Of a DNA stretch of 64,000 bases, positions 1 through 8,259 are shown in pieces. Each line of letters starts with the position of its first letter. Position 1 is the stretch's first letter. The DNA is taken from NCBI GenBank assembly GCA_910587715.1, contig CAJUMV010000022.1, positions 1-64,000 on the forward strand, written 5' to 3'. This DNA comes from an uncultured Lachnospiraceae bacterium (GTDB lineage: Bacteria; Bacillota; Clostridia; Lachnospirales; Lachnospiraceae). Under the pieces are notes generated by a model. The model was not told the DNA's origin and did no database searches. It was given only the letters and a program-made list of their open reading frames with translations. A program made the position numbers and the translations under genes.

Positions 1-113
1 GAATGATAAATGTTGCAAAGAAAATGCTGGAAGATGGAACAATAACGCTTGAAAAGATTGCGGAATTTGTTGGTCTTTCAGTTGACGAAGTGAGAAAATT
101 GAAAACAGATTAG
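1..113 (+). CDS. C-terminal tail of an Rpn-family transposase/nuclease (5' end outside window)
   Basis: The open frame runs in from the left edge and ends at TAG 111-113. The visible residues contain AKKMLEDG, an EKIAEFVGLS segment and EVRKLK. That is the usual ending of Rpn/PD-(D/E)XK family transposase-like proteins: a short helix, then an 'IAE..GLS..EV..L' helix-turn-helix-like tail. The catalytic part lies outside the window, so activity cannot be judged. The assignment rests only on this tail pattern. The gene converges on the surface protein that follows on the other strand, with a hairpin between them. Confidence 0.5.
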   Translation, partial: MINVAKKMLEDGTITLEKIAEFVGLSVDEVRKLKTD

Positions 114-184
114 AATATGTAAAAGGCGATAATGAGCCAGGAATCTAAAGAACAATTTAAAGAGAAAAGAGTGGAAAATAACAG

Positions 185-205
185 GGGGAGTCAGTGTGAC
201 TCCCC
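185..205. terminator. Hairpin between converging genes, likely bidirectional terminator
   Basis: GGGGAGTCA (185-193) and TGACTCCCC (197-205) form a perfect 9-bp stem with a GTG loop. It sits between the stop of the Rpn-like gene and the stop of the minus-strand surface protein. The T-run on either side is weak (TTGTATCAATT on plus). Confidence 0.6.
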
Positions 206-210
206 TTGTA

Positions 211-1170
211 TCAATTATGTTTCTTATGAAGGATTATGAGAAGGGCGGCGCCAACGAGTAACATCAATACAATGCCTGAAGCCCATAGAGACATTTCCTG
301 TTGGTCTCCGACCGGTTGTGTCATACTTTTTACTGCGGCAGTGGATTGGAGACTGGCTGCAGTTCCCTCGATCAAGACACCTTCTTCCTCGGGATAGATC
401 AAACCGTTCTCCCCGTCGGGAGTGTCTGATTCTCCCGGGACATTGGGAGAGTCCGCACTGCCGGAAGTATCTGGTGTGTCCGGGGGATTCGGCGTGTCTT
501 GTCCGTTGGTATCGCCTGGTGCAGCCGGTATGTCTGACCCATCAGCACTATCTGGATTGTCAGGCGTCTCCGTTGTGTCCTGTCCGCCGGAACCGTCCGG
601 AACATCTGGGGAATCCGGCGTGTCTACGCTGTCAGAATCGTCAGGTGCCTCCGGTGTGTCTGCTTCGCCTGCGCCGTCCTGCTCTTCAGACGGGGTAGGC
701 GCTTCCGGCGTTTCCTCCGTACCGGGCAGAAGAGAAGGGGCTTCGCCGTCTGGAAGCGCTTCGTCCGGGGGCAACGCCTCGTATTCAGCATTGGGATCAG
801 GCGAGCCCTTAGTTTCGGAGCTGGTTGTTTCGGTTTTTTTATGACCACAGACGCTGCATACGCCTTGGTTGTTATATTTATGATCTACTGTAGGAAGTGG
901 CAATGTTCCAAGCTGCGGATTATGAAATGTTTTTCCCTCAAAAGTTGCAGTCGCCTTATAGGTCTCTTGACCTTCTGATGTACAACTCGCAGGTATTATA
1001 TCTATTCGTTTTAATTTCACATCAGCGTTACTACTTAGATTACAGCCGCTATTTTGGCATGTGATTGTTGCGCTAATGCTAATGCTACGCGGCGTAGAAG
1101 TGGTTTTCCAAGCATCCCAAACTATATCCAACTTATGCCCCGTGGGCTTGGCTGTTCCCTCTACCTTTTT
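211..1170 (-). CDS. C-terminal half of surface protein: Cys-rich repeat, acidic Pro-rich stalk, membrane anchor (frameshifted from upstream ORF)
   Basis: This frame has no start codon of its own with a ribosome binding site. It is open only from the A7 tract at 1166-1172, and in this frame a TAA lies at 1171-1173. It carries a Cys-containing module (TCQNSGCN, then later CSVCGHK) that repeats the style of the preceding ORF's end. A stalk of about 130 residues rich in Pro, Asp, Ser, Thr and Glu follows (PDTPD/PDSPD-type repeats). It ends in one hydrophobic helix (GIVLMLLVGAALLIILH) and a short basic tail KKHN. No LPXTG motif is seen, so anchoring would be by the membrane helix. Joined to 1161-2783 by a -1 shift, the product would be about 857 residues. 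Either the gene is broken or phase-variable, or the shift is made by ribosome or polymerase slippage, or the read has a homopolymer error. Confidence 0.7.
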   Translation of the reverse strand, partial: KKVEGTAKPTGHKLDIVWDAWKTTSTPRSISISATITCQNSGCNLSSNADVKLKRIDIIPASCTSEGQETYKATATFEGKTFHNPQLGTLPLPTVDHKYNNQGVCSVCGHKKTETTSSETKGSPDPNAEYEALPPDEALPDGEAPSLLPGTEETPEAPTPSEEQDGAGEADTPEAPDDSDSVDTPDSPDVPDGSGGQDTTETPDNPDSADGSDIPAAPGDTNGQDTPNPPDTPDTSGSADSPNVPGESDTPDGENGLIYPEEEGVLIEGTAASLQSTAAVKSMTQPVGDQQEMSLWASGIVLMLLVGAALLIILHKKHN

Positions 1171-2783
1171 TTATCAATTGGCTTTTTACATTTTTCATCT
1201 TCAAAATATTTATGACAGTTGGCGCATTTATAGCAGGAATCTATGATATATTGTGGATCGGTACAGGACGCTGGACCTTTGGATATAAGTTTAGGAGCAT
1301 GCCCTGTCCGCTCCTTCTCAACCACTTTTTTATCTTTAAAGGTAACACCGTCCCGCTCGACGGAAGCCGTATAAACGGTCTCTCCATCCTCCGTACAGGT
1401 AGGCTCCGTCACCTCCTTTTTGACAGATGCTTTCAGTATAAATTCTTCCCCGCAGTCCTGGCAGATAAGAGTAGCCTTGGCGGATTCGTATTTCTTCCAG
1501 TTCCATTTTGGTTCCTGATATACATGCGTATGTTCGCCGGAATTATCGCTTGTGTTTTCTGTGGAGCTGTCTGCCGACGGAGCGGTATATGGTGCAGGAG
1601 CGTTATATGCCGCCGTTTTTTTGTTGCTGTCGTTGGTGTAGGCGAAGACTGTGCTGCCGTCGCCTTTGTATGTCTGCGCCCTGTAAACGGTTTTGCCGCC
1701 AAATCCCGGGAGACCGGTTCCGCAGGTCTGCTTCCAGGCAACACTGCCGCCGTTTCCTTCATTTAAAGCATAGCAGACTTCGCCCGACGCAAACTGCTGC
1801 TGCGTCATACCGGTGCCGTAATTGCCTTTTTCCGTGCCTGTAATCAGATAGTAGCAGTTCACAAACGTACTTCCGGAATGGTTATAGCCGCATATGCTTC
1901 CCACATAACCTGTTCCGCCGCCGACCTCGCCGGTATTATAACAGCCGGAAAGCAGCTTTTTATTATAACCGCAAATGCCGCCTATGCTTGTGCCGCTTCC
2001 GGTTACCGTGCCGGTATTATAGCAGTCGGACGTCGCGTTTTTGTTGTAACCGCAAATACCGCCCACATATTTGCTGCCGTTTATGGCGCTGGTATTATAG
2101 CAGACGCTGACTGTCGCGCCGCTGTCATTGCAGCCGCAGATGCCGCCCGTGTACTTGTCTCCATTGACAGAAGCCGTATTGTAGCAGCCTGTTATCGTTC
2201 CTTTATTGATGCCGCACAGACCTCCGGCATAACTGCCTGCGGAAACGCTGCCGCCTGCCACGCCCAGATTCTTTATGACGCCTGCATTGGAGCCGAAGAG
2301 CCCGGCATAGGAGGCATCCGGCTTTTGGCAGTATAGACCGCTCACAGTAAAGGAGCCGCCGTCAAAGGTTCCTCTGTAGGGATTTGTATTCGTTCCGATG
2401 GGAGTCCACGAACCGGTATCAGGACCGCAGACGTCGGATAAATTAATATTTTGTGTCAAAGTCGCGCAGATTCCCGTATTTGGAGCGCCGCCCACACCGT
2501 TTACCGCATCCGTAAACATGCGAAGCTGCGCAGCGTCTTTGATACGGTACGGATCCGCCGTCGTGCCGCTTCCCTCCAAATTTGGAGAGACCGCCGCCTC
2601 AGGTTGTTTTTTCGCTGCCTTTGGCTGTTCTGTCGGAGCAGTCTGATTGACCGGCTCTGCCGGAGCGGATGTTTCCTGGATGAATATAGGCGTTCGTTCC
2701 ATGGTAGCTGCCATCACAGTTTCCGGTGTCAGCGCCAGCAATAAGCAGAAAGTCAGGATAAGACTCCCAATTTTTTTATGCAT
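1161..2783 (-). CDS. Secreted GLUG-repeat surface protein, N-terminal part
   Basis: The 540-residue product has a clear signal peptide (MHKKIGSLILTFCLLLAL, ending near VMA/A) and a linker rich in Pro and Glu. About residues 90-340 hold GLUG-type repeats of the form GGICGYN....CYNTG.V.G, typical of adhesin or autotransporter-like surface proteins. After a Ser/Thr-rich linker come Cys-rich modules (ATLICQDCGEEF, CTEDGETVYTASV, CYKCANCHKYF). The ORF ends abruptly at KKPIDKKR, right after an A7 run, while the next frame continues the same module family to a membrane anchor. The start is supported by AAAGGAGAT 10 bases upstream. Function is inferred to be cell-surface interaction; the ligand is unknown. 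As read, this product would be secreted without its anchor. Confidence 0.75.
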   Translation of the reverse strand: MHKKIGSLILTFCLLLALTPETVMAATMERTPIFIQETSAPAEPVNQTAPTEQPKAAKKQPEAAVSPNLEGSGTTADPYRIKDAAQLRMFTDAVNGVGGAPNTGICATLTQNINLSDVCGPDTGSWTPIGTNTNPYRGTFDGGSFTVSGLYCQKPDASYAGLFGSNAGVIKNLGVAGGSVSAGSYAGGLCGINKGTITGCYNTASVNGDKYTGGICGCNDSGATVSVCYNTSAINGSKYVGGICGYNKNATSDCYNTGTVTGSGTSIGGICGYNKKLLSGCYNTGEVGGGTGYVGSICGYNHSGSTFVNCYYLITGTEKGNYGTGMTQQQFASGEVCYALNEGNGGSVAWKQTCGTGLPGFGGKTVYRAQTYKGDGSTVFAYTNDSNKKTAAYNAPAPYTAPSADSSTENTSDNSGEHTHVYQEPKWNWKKYESAKATLICQDCGEEFILKASVKKEVTEPTCTEDGETVYTASVERDGVTFKDKKVVEKERTGHAPKLISKGPASCTDPQYIIDSCYKCANCHKYFEDEKCKKPIDKKR

Positions 2784-2820
2784 CTGATAATCTCCTTTCA
2801 GGGAAGCGGGTTTTCCTGTT

Positions 2821-2860
2821 TTAAAAAGGGAGCCGGGCGGTATGTGAACCGACGGCTCCC
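2821..2860 (-). terminator. Intrinsic terminator of the lipoprotein gene
   Basis: Read on the minus strand, GGGAGCCG (2853-2860) pairs with CGGCTCCC (2828-2835), followed by TTTTTAA. It lies directly downstream of the lipoprotein stop and before the surface protein gene, so the two are likely transcribed separately. Confidence 0.75.
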
Positions 2861-2893
2861 TTGAAATGCTTTTTCCTATATGTTTCTTTGACT

Positions 2894-3646
2894 TTATTTT
2901 ACGGAAACAGAAGTGATATGCGGGTTCGCACCGTTGTACCAGTACAGATAACCTTCCATATCAACAGTATCGCCAACCTTCAGATTTTCTACCGCTTTGT
3001 AGACATCCGTGCTGCTGTCGCAGAGATAAGACTCCACGCAGAAGGTGTAGGTCTGTCCGTCTTTGGATACGTTGAAGTAAAGATCGCTGTTGGAATCGGC
3101 GGAACCGGAGTTGTCGTCGTTGTAGACGAAAGCACAGTCGTAGGACTGACCGTCCTTCTCATAGGTCTCAACGGTCATGCCCTTGAAGGATACCAGCTCA
3201 TTCTGGTGTTTGATCAGTTCGTCCTCGTTGGCGAGCAGATCGGTTACATCCGTTGCGGAAGCGGTGAAGCTGCCGTCCTGAATCTCGATGGACGCGCCCT
3301 CAGCAACTTCCACTTCGCCGGACCACTCGGTCTTGTAGCCGGTCACCTTGATTTTCGTGCCGGGGGTGAGCTTTTCGTAATCTGCCTCGGAGCAGACTGC
3401 GTTGTAGACGAAATATGCGCCGTCCTTATCCTGTGTATAGAGGGTAGCCTTATCCTCCCACCAGGACTGTTTTGCCTGCACATATGTCTCGATTACTACT
3501 TCGCTGTCAAGCGCGGCAGCCATGTACTCGTCGTGGGTCATAACACCCTCGGATTTCTTGTCTTCGCCGCCGTTTCCGCCATTACCGCAGGCGGTAAGGG
3601 ACAGAACGAGGGCAAGTGTCAGTGTCAATGCGATTGTCTTTTTCAT
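2894..3646 (-). CDS. Lipoprotein with OB-fold-like domains, function unknown
   Basis: The 250-residue protein starts with a lipoprotein signal (MKKTIALTLTLALVLSLTACG), and Cys 20 is the lipid anchor. A short Gly/Asn/Glu linker precedes two similar segments. Each contains a phrase like 'LTPGTKIKVTGYKTEW' or 'LKVGDTVDMEGYLYWY', the beta-strand pattern seen in small OB-fold lipoproteins. The segments may be an internal duplication of roughly 110 residues. No catalytic motif was recognised. A good AGGAGG-like site precedes the start, and the gene is followed by its own terminator, so it appears monocistronic. It lies downstream of the sugar importer operon but is separated from it by about 75 bases. 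Confidence 0.7.
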   Translation of the reverse strand: MKKTIALTLTLALVLSLTACGNGGNGGEDKKSEGVMTHDEYMAAALDSEVVIETYVQAKQSWWEDKATLYTQDKDGAYFVYNAVCSEADYEKLTPGTKIKVTGYKTEWSGEVEVAEGASIEIQDGSFTASATDVTDLLANEDELIKHQNELVSFKGMTVETYEKDGQSYDCAFVYNDDNSGSADSNSDLYFNVSKDGQTYTFCVESYLCDSSTDVYKAVENLKVGDTVDMEGYLYWYNGANPHITSVSVK

Positions 3647-3720
3647 ACTTTTCCTCCTCGTTAGTAGGGTTTCTTTGGTTTGCTCCTACAGCGACGATTA
3701 TACCATACTCAGTGGATAAA

Positions 3721-5319
3721 TCAATGCTTTTTTCTCTTTTTAAAAAAATCGGACAGCACATAGAGCAAAATCAGACACCAGGAAAGCGTCAGCGCGGCGA
3801 GGAGCAGCACGGCGGCATGTGGCAGCGGACCGAGTTCCTGTCGGCTGCCTGTCGCGATGTCTTTCTGGTCCAGACGGTAGAGGGCAGTGACATCCGCAGT
3901 AAGCTGTTCCATGTAGGCGTCGTCTACCGTCTGCCCGCGCCGTACGGAGGTTGCCACATTTTCGATGAGTTGTCCCGCTGCATTCCGAAGGGAAGCGGAA
4001 CCGTTAAATACGGGCGTTACAAAGGTGTCTCTTGTATGGGCGAGTAGAAGTTGGGAAGCGGCCAGTTTTATGGAATAGTGGGTGCTGTTGTCCTCGCCGC
4101 TTTTTGCAAGGTAATCCTGATAATCGGGAGATTCCTGTGCCTTTAATGTGACGGGGAGATACCCTTCCGTCTGCGCGTAGCCGATCTGCACTTCATCGGT
4201 CAGAAGATACTGTGCAAAGAGCCATGAGGCAAGCACCTCCTGCGGATTGGCTTTGTTGAACACACAGATGGAAGGCCCCTGGGAAATCATCTGCGGGTGT
4301 TCCGGGTCATACTGTGGCACCATCCGCACCGCCGTCTCAAAGTCCACAAAGGCGTCCTCGCTGATATCCGAGAGAGGCGCGTCGGCACCCATCCATGTGG
4401 CGCCCGCCGTGGAATCAATGGCGAACACGCATTGCCCCGCATTGAGGAAATTAGCGGGATAGCTGGAAATCTTAAAGGTGGAAAAAGCGCCGCTTTTCAC
4501 ATGTTCTGCGACTTCGTATAATAACGCTTCCGCGGTATCGTTGAAAAGCCCGATATCGCCGTCAGGCGTGGAATAATCCGCCCCCTGCTGTTTTAAAAAC
4601 TGGATCATCATGTTGTCTGTGGACTTGTAGATGAAGGGAATCATCACGTTCTGTCCGTTTAAGGCAAAGGTACCGTCTGCGTTCTTCGCGGTAGCGGCTT
4701 CCGACACTTCCCAGATAAAATCCCAGGTCAGCACGTCGGGCAGGGTATAGCCCAGCTTTTCCACATAATCCTTGTTGATATAGCAGCATTCGGTGGAGCG
4801 CATGTAGGGGATGGCATAGTGCTGTCCCTCCAGCACGCATTCCGAGAGAAATTGGGGAACGATTTGGGCCTGTGTCGGTCCGTCGTAGGAAAGCGCGCTG
4901 CCGCCAAGCCCATATTTTTCATCGGCGAACAGCTCGTCTAAAGGAACCACGGTGTTTTTCCCGGTCATGTAGGTAGCGATGTGATCCGGATAGGTGATGC
5001 ACACATTGGGCGTGGTGCCGGTGGCAATGTTGGTGATCACGTCGTTGAAGATCCTGCCGTAGTCGGTGTAGAGCTTCATGTTGACTTTGACGTTAGGGTA
5101 AAGCGACTCAAAGTCCGCAATGGCTTTTTTGTAGACGTCAGTCTGGTTTTTGTTGGTGTCGTTCTTTGCCCAGAAGGTGATTTCATAATTCGTTGAGGTG
5201 TCAAATTCCGCGGGCACGGTAAATTCCGGCAGCGCTTTGGAACCGTGACAGCCTGTGAGGGTAAAAAGACTCACTCCGATAAACAGTGACACCAGTGTTT
5301 TTTTCCATTTCCTTTTCAT
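3721..5319 (-). CDS. Sugar ABC transporter substrate-binding lipoprotein with extra C-terminal membrane helix
   Basis: The chosen start (5319) is an ATG preceded by GAGGAGGTACCAAAGG and overlapping the permease stop as ATGA. The reading frame is open further upstream but only as antisense-like sequence inside the permease gene. The product is 532 residues. It has a lipobox LFTLTGC near residue 24, then the fold of family 1 extracellular solute-binding proteins (ITFWAKND, FESLYPNVKV, ITNIATGTTPNV, YPDHIATY, and a long C-terminal lobe). Unlike most of the family it ends with a predicted membrane helix (HAAVLLLAALTLSWCLILLYVL) and a basic tail FFKKRKKH, so it could be fixed at both ends. It is the last gene of the importer operon, an unusual position because binding protein genes normally come first. 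Confidence 0.88.
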   Translation of the reverse strand: MKRKWKKTLVSLFIGVSLFTLTGCHGSKALPEFTVPAEFDTSTNYEITFWAKNDTNKNQTDVYKKAIADFESLYPNVKVNMKLYTDYGRIFNDVITNIATGTTPNVCITYPDHIATYMTGKNTVVPLDELFADEKYGLGGSALSYDGPTQAQIVPQFLSECVLEGQHYAIPYMRSTECCYINKDYVEKLGYTLPDVLTWDFIWEVSEAATAKNADGTFALNGQNVMIPFIYKSTDNMMIQFLKQQGADYSTPDGDIGLFNDTAEALLYEVAEHVKSGAFSTFKISSYPANFLNAGQCVFAIDSTAGATWMGADAPLSDISEDAFVDFETAVRMVPQYDPEHPQMISQGPSICVFNKANPQEVLASWLFAQYLLTDEVQIGYAQTEGYLPVTLKAQESPDYQDYLAKSGEDNSTHYSIKLAASQLLLAHTRDTFVTPVFNGSASLRNAAGQLIENVATSVRRGQTVDDAYMEQLTADVTALYRLDQKDIATGSRQELGPLPHAAVLLLAALTLSWCLILLYVLSDFFKKRKKH

Positions 5320-6149
5320 CCTTTGGTACCTCCTCTTGCAACGCCGGACATAATCTGTTTGCGGAACAGGAGAAACAGGATGATAAGGGGCAGGGAAATC
5401 ACGACCACAGCCGCCATCATGGCGGGGATGTTGGCGCGCCCGAAACCGTTTTCCCGGATTTCCTGAATGCCGTTGGAGACGAGATAATAATCGGCGTCGT
5501 CGGTAATCAGGCGGGGCCATACATAGGAGTTCCAGCATTCAATGATTTTTAGTATCGTGATGGTAATTAACGTGGGTCTGCATATGGGAATCATAACTTT
5601 ACGCAAGTATCGAAAATCCGACGTGCCGTCCACCTTAGCGGCATAGTAGAGCTCGTCGGGAATCTGGGCAAAATTTTCCCGCAGCAGATAAATATAAAAT
5701 ACCGAGGTCACCGAAGGCAGAATCAGTCCGGTAAAAGTGTTGCGCAGTTCCAGATTGGTGATAGTCGTAAAATTGGTGATGACTACCAGCTCATTCGGTA
5801 TCATCATCAGCGCCAGAAACAGGGTGAACACGATATCCCGCCCCGCAAACTGCAGTCTCGCAAAGGCGAATGCCGCCAGCGTGATGACAATGAGCATAAG
5901 CGCTGTGGTGCCCGCCGTAAACAGAAGCGTATTTAACAGATACCTGCCGAGCGGAACGGTGGTAAAGGCGTCCGCATAATTTTGCAGGGTGGGAGACAGC
6001 GTAAAAAATTTCGGAATATATTCCGCGTTATAAGCGCCGTAGTCCTTCACGGAGGTCAGCACCATCCAGTAAAAAGGAAACAGTACAATCAGCGCCCAGA
6101 AAGTGAGAAAGGCGTAGGTGATGATAGTGAGTAAGCGATTTTTTTTCAT
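5316..6149 (-). CDS. Sugar ABC transporter permease, MalG type
   Basis: The product is 277 residues starting at MKKNRLLT (ATG 6149, preceded by TTAGGGGG). It has six predicted membrane helices and the permease EAA-type loop 'ELYYAAKVDGTSDFRYLRKVMIPICRPTL', which contacts the ATPase. The pattern is that of MalG/CUT1 inner-membrane subunits for oligosaccharide uptake. The stop overlaps the binding protein start by four bases, indicating translational coupling. The upstream MalF-type gene ends 10 bases before this start. Confidence 0.9.
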   Translation of the reverse strand: MKKNRLLTIITYAFLTFWALIVLFPFYWMVLTSVKDYGAYNAEYIPKFFTLSPTLQNYADAFTTVPLGRYLLNTLLFTAGTTALMLIVITLAAFAFARLQFAGRDIVFTLFLALMMIPNELVVITNFTTITNLELRNTFTGLILPSVTSVFYIYLLRENFAQIPDELYYAAKVDGTSDFRYLRKVMIPICRPTLITITILKIIECWNSYVWPRLITDDADYYLVSNGIQEIRENGFGRANIPAMMAAVVVISLPLIILFLLFRKQIMSGVARGGTKG

Positions 6150-6159
6150 ATGATACCCC

Positions 6160-7053
6160 CTAATGGTAATGCACATGTTTTTGGCTCACCAGCAGATTAA
6201 TGCAGGTAATGGTCAAAACAATGGCAAACAGAATAATTGCCGCTGCAGACGCGTAGGAGGGATAGCCGCCGCCGTCCCGATAGAGCATGTCGTACACGTA
6301 GCCTACGATGGTGTTCATACCCGCAGCGTTCAAATTCGTGCCAAACAGAGCCACCGCGTCGCTGTATGCCTTGAAGGCGCCGATAAAGCCCGTGATCACC
6401 AGATAGAAGAGCATGGGCGAAATCATAGGCAGGGTGATTTTAAAAAACATGCGGACGCGCCCCGTGCCGTCCACCCGTGCGGCATTGTAATAGACCGGGT
6501 TGACACCCGCCAGCGCGCTTGTCAGTATCAGGATTTTAAAGGGCATGACAACCCATACCGTGTAAAAACACAGCACGAACATTTTCGCCCAGTAGGGTCC
6601 CTCGATAAAGTCCACGGAGCCGCCGCCGAAACAGTGAATCAACAGATTTACCAGACCGTCGGAGTAGGGCGTCTTCTTAAAAAGAATCATAAACACCAGA
6701 CCGACCGCCAGCGTGTTTGTCACATAGGGCAGGAAAAAGACGGTTTGAAACAGCTCCTGCAAGGGCTTGATGGAACTGAGCGCCACAGAGATCAGAAGCG
6801 CAAGCCCGGTGGAGAGAGGCACGGTGATCATCACCAGAATAAAGGTGTTTTTTAAAGCCTGCAGAAAATAGGCGTCGTGCAGGACATAGGAGTAGTTGTA
6901 GCCGCCCATACCGTAAAACGTCTGGGAGGCGGAGTTGTAGCCCTCCTCAAAAGAATAGATAAATACGTCGATTAAGGGGTAGATCATAAACGCGCCCAGA
7001 AACAGGAGCGCGGGCAGCAGGTAGAGCCAGCCCTTGTTATTTTGTTTTTCCAT
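6160..7053 (-). CDS. Sugar ABC transporter permease, MalF type
   Basis: The product is 297 residues starting at MEKQNNKGW (ATG 7053) behind GGGAGGTG. It has six predicted helices, an N-terminal 'LYLLPALLFLGAFMIYPL' segment typical of CUT1 permeases, and the EAA loop 'VYYNAARVDGTGRVRMFFKITLPMI'. It partners the MalG-type subunit that follows. It is read from the same message as the ATPase gene, with seven bases between them. The sugar cannot be named from sequence. Confidence 0.9.
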   Translation of the reverse strand: MEKQNNKGWLYLLPALLFLGAFMIYPLIDVFIYSFEEGYNSASQTFYGMGGYNYSYVLHDAYFLQALKNTFILVMITVPLSTGLALLISVALSSIKPLQELFQTVFFLPYVTNTLAVGLVFMILFKKTPYSDGLVNLLIHCFGGGSVDFIEGPYWAKMFVLCFYTVWVVMPFKILILTSALAGVNPVYYNAARVDGTGRVRMFFKITLPMISPMLFYLVITGFIGAFKAYSDAVALFGTNLNAAGMNTIVGYVYDMLYRDGGGYPSYASAAAIILFAIVLTITCINLLVSQKHVHYH

Positions 7054-7060
7054 GGGATTT

Positions 7061-8173
7061 TCACCTCCCTGTTTCAAAAGGAATGCGTGCTTCGGTGCCC
7101 TTTGCAAAGAGAAAGACCTTCCTCGGTTTCAGCGTAAAGCGCACGGTTTCGCCAGACAGATGCTCGCAGCTCTCCGCATCCACGATGGAGCGGATCACGG
7201 GATTTTGCGAGGCGGGGTGGGTGGAGACGATGCTCACGTCCCGTCCCATGACCTCCGGTCTGCTTAAGCGGCAGGTAAAGGAGCCGTTTTCCGACAGGAT
7301 AAAGCCCTCCGGGCGTATGCCCACATGCACCGGCTGGTCAGGCACATTTTTTACTGGAAGGATCGCCTCGTTCCCGATGAAAAGGGAGCCGTTTTCCACC
7401 CTTCCCTCAAAAAGGTTGATGGGCGGTGTCCCTAAGAATTTCGCGACAAACAGATTGGCAGGATTGTCGTACACTTCCTGCGGTTTTCCAATCTGCTGCA
7501 CCAGTCCGTCCTTCATCACCACAATAAGATCGGATATGCTCATCGCCTCGTCCTGATCGTGGGTTACAAAGATCGTGGTGATAGCCGTCTTTTTCTGGAT
7601 GCGGCGGATTTCCTCGCGGGTCTGGAGCCTGAGTCTGGCGTCCAGATTGGAGAGAGGCTCGTCCAGAAGAAGAACCCGTGGCAGTTTGACCAGTGCCCTT
7701 GCGATAGCCACGCGTTGCTGTTGGCCGCCGGACAATTCCGCGGGCTTTCTCTCCAGAAGATCCCCGATTTGCACAAGCCCTGCGGCTTCTTCCACCCGGG
7801 CGCGCATCTCCTCTTTGGAAAGTTTCTCTTCGCCCTTCAGATTTTCCAGAGGGAAGCGGATGTTCTGCTCCACATTTAAGTGGGGATAGAGCGCGTAGTT
7901 CTGAAATACCATGCCCACGCCCCGCTTCTGCGGGGTAAGCGGCGTGACATCCTCCTCGTCAAAAAAAATCTGCCCCTCTGTGGGTTTCTGCAGACCGCAG
8001 ATTAGATTGAGGGTCGTGCTTTTTCCGCAGCCGGAAGGACCGAGGAGACCCACCAGTGTGCCGTCGGGTATTTCAAAAGTAAAATCGTTTACGGCGGTGA
8101 CATCTTCCTTCTTTTTGCTGCCCCTGCCCCTGCCGGGGAATTTTTTTGTCAAGTGAGAGAGTACTATTTTCAT
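7061..8173 (-). CDS. Sugar ABC transporter ATP-binding protein (MsmK/UgpC type)
   Basis: The 370-residue ATPase has Walker A GPSGCGKST near residue 46, Q-loop 'VFQNYALYPHLNV', signature LSGGQQQR, Walker B RVLLLDEPLSNLD and switch histidine VTHDQDEA. A C-terminal TOBE-like regulatory domain follows (GIRPEGFILSENG...). Such ATPases often serve several sugar importers, but here one leads a complete dedicated operon, which is not the common arrangement in Firmicutes. Lys/Gly-rich GRGRGSKKKED interrupts the N-terminal strand region, a small insertion. No regulator gene is adjacent. Confidence 0.92.
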   Translation of the reverse strand: MKIVLSHLTKKFPGRGRGSKKKEDVTAVNDFTFEIPDGTLVGLLGPSGCGKSTTLNLICGLQKPTEGQIFFDEEDVTPLTPQKRGVGMVFQNYALYPHLNVEQNIRFPLENLKGEEKLSKEEMRARVEEAAGLVQIGDLLERKPAELSGGQQQRVAIARALVKLPRVLLLDEPLSNLDARLRLQTREEIRRIQKKTAITTIFVTHDQDEAMSISDLIVVMKDGLVQQIGKPQEVYDNPANLFVAKFLGTPPINLFEGRVENGSLFIGNEAILPVKNVPDQPVHVGIRPEGFILSENGSFTCRLSRPEVMGRDVSIVSTHPASQNPVIRSIVDAESCEHLSGETVRFTLKPRKVFLFAKGTEARIPFETGR

Positions 8174-8235
8174 AAGCTTGCAGTCCTTTCTGAAATCCGT
8201 GAGACGGATTCTGCGGTTACTTCCATCAGTGAATA

Positions 8236-8257
8236 AAAATGTCGCTGTGTGACAGCG
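8236..8257 (-). terminator. Small terminator-like hairpin after the FRG gene
   Basis: On the minus strand CGCTGT-CAC-ACAGCG is followed by ACATTTTTATT. It lies two bases past the FRG-domain gene stop. The stem is only 6 bp, so strength is uncertain. Confidence 0.45.
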
Positions 8258-8259
8258 TG

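Noticed and set aside
430..700. Short tandem repeats (CCGGCGTGTC-like)
   Set aside because: They encode the PDTPD/PDSPD acidic stalk of the surface protein; coding repeats, not a regulatory or CRISPR feature.
1900..2300. Regular repeats resembling a CRISPR array
   Set aside because: Repeats are imperfect, spaced by about 60-70 bases in frame, and encode the GLUG motif of the surface protein.
2861..3664. 267-codon open frame on the plus strand opposite the lipoprotein gene
   Set aside because: It is antisense to a lipoprotein with a clear signal peptide and ribosome site, has no ribosome site of its own and no recognisable domain.
5320..5538. Upstream extension of the binding protein frame (extra 73 residues)
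   Set aside because: It lies inside the permease gene in another frame, is Arg/Pro rich, and the lipoprotein signal with its ribosome site begins at 5319.
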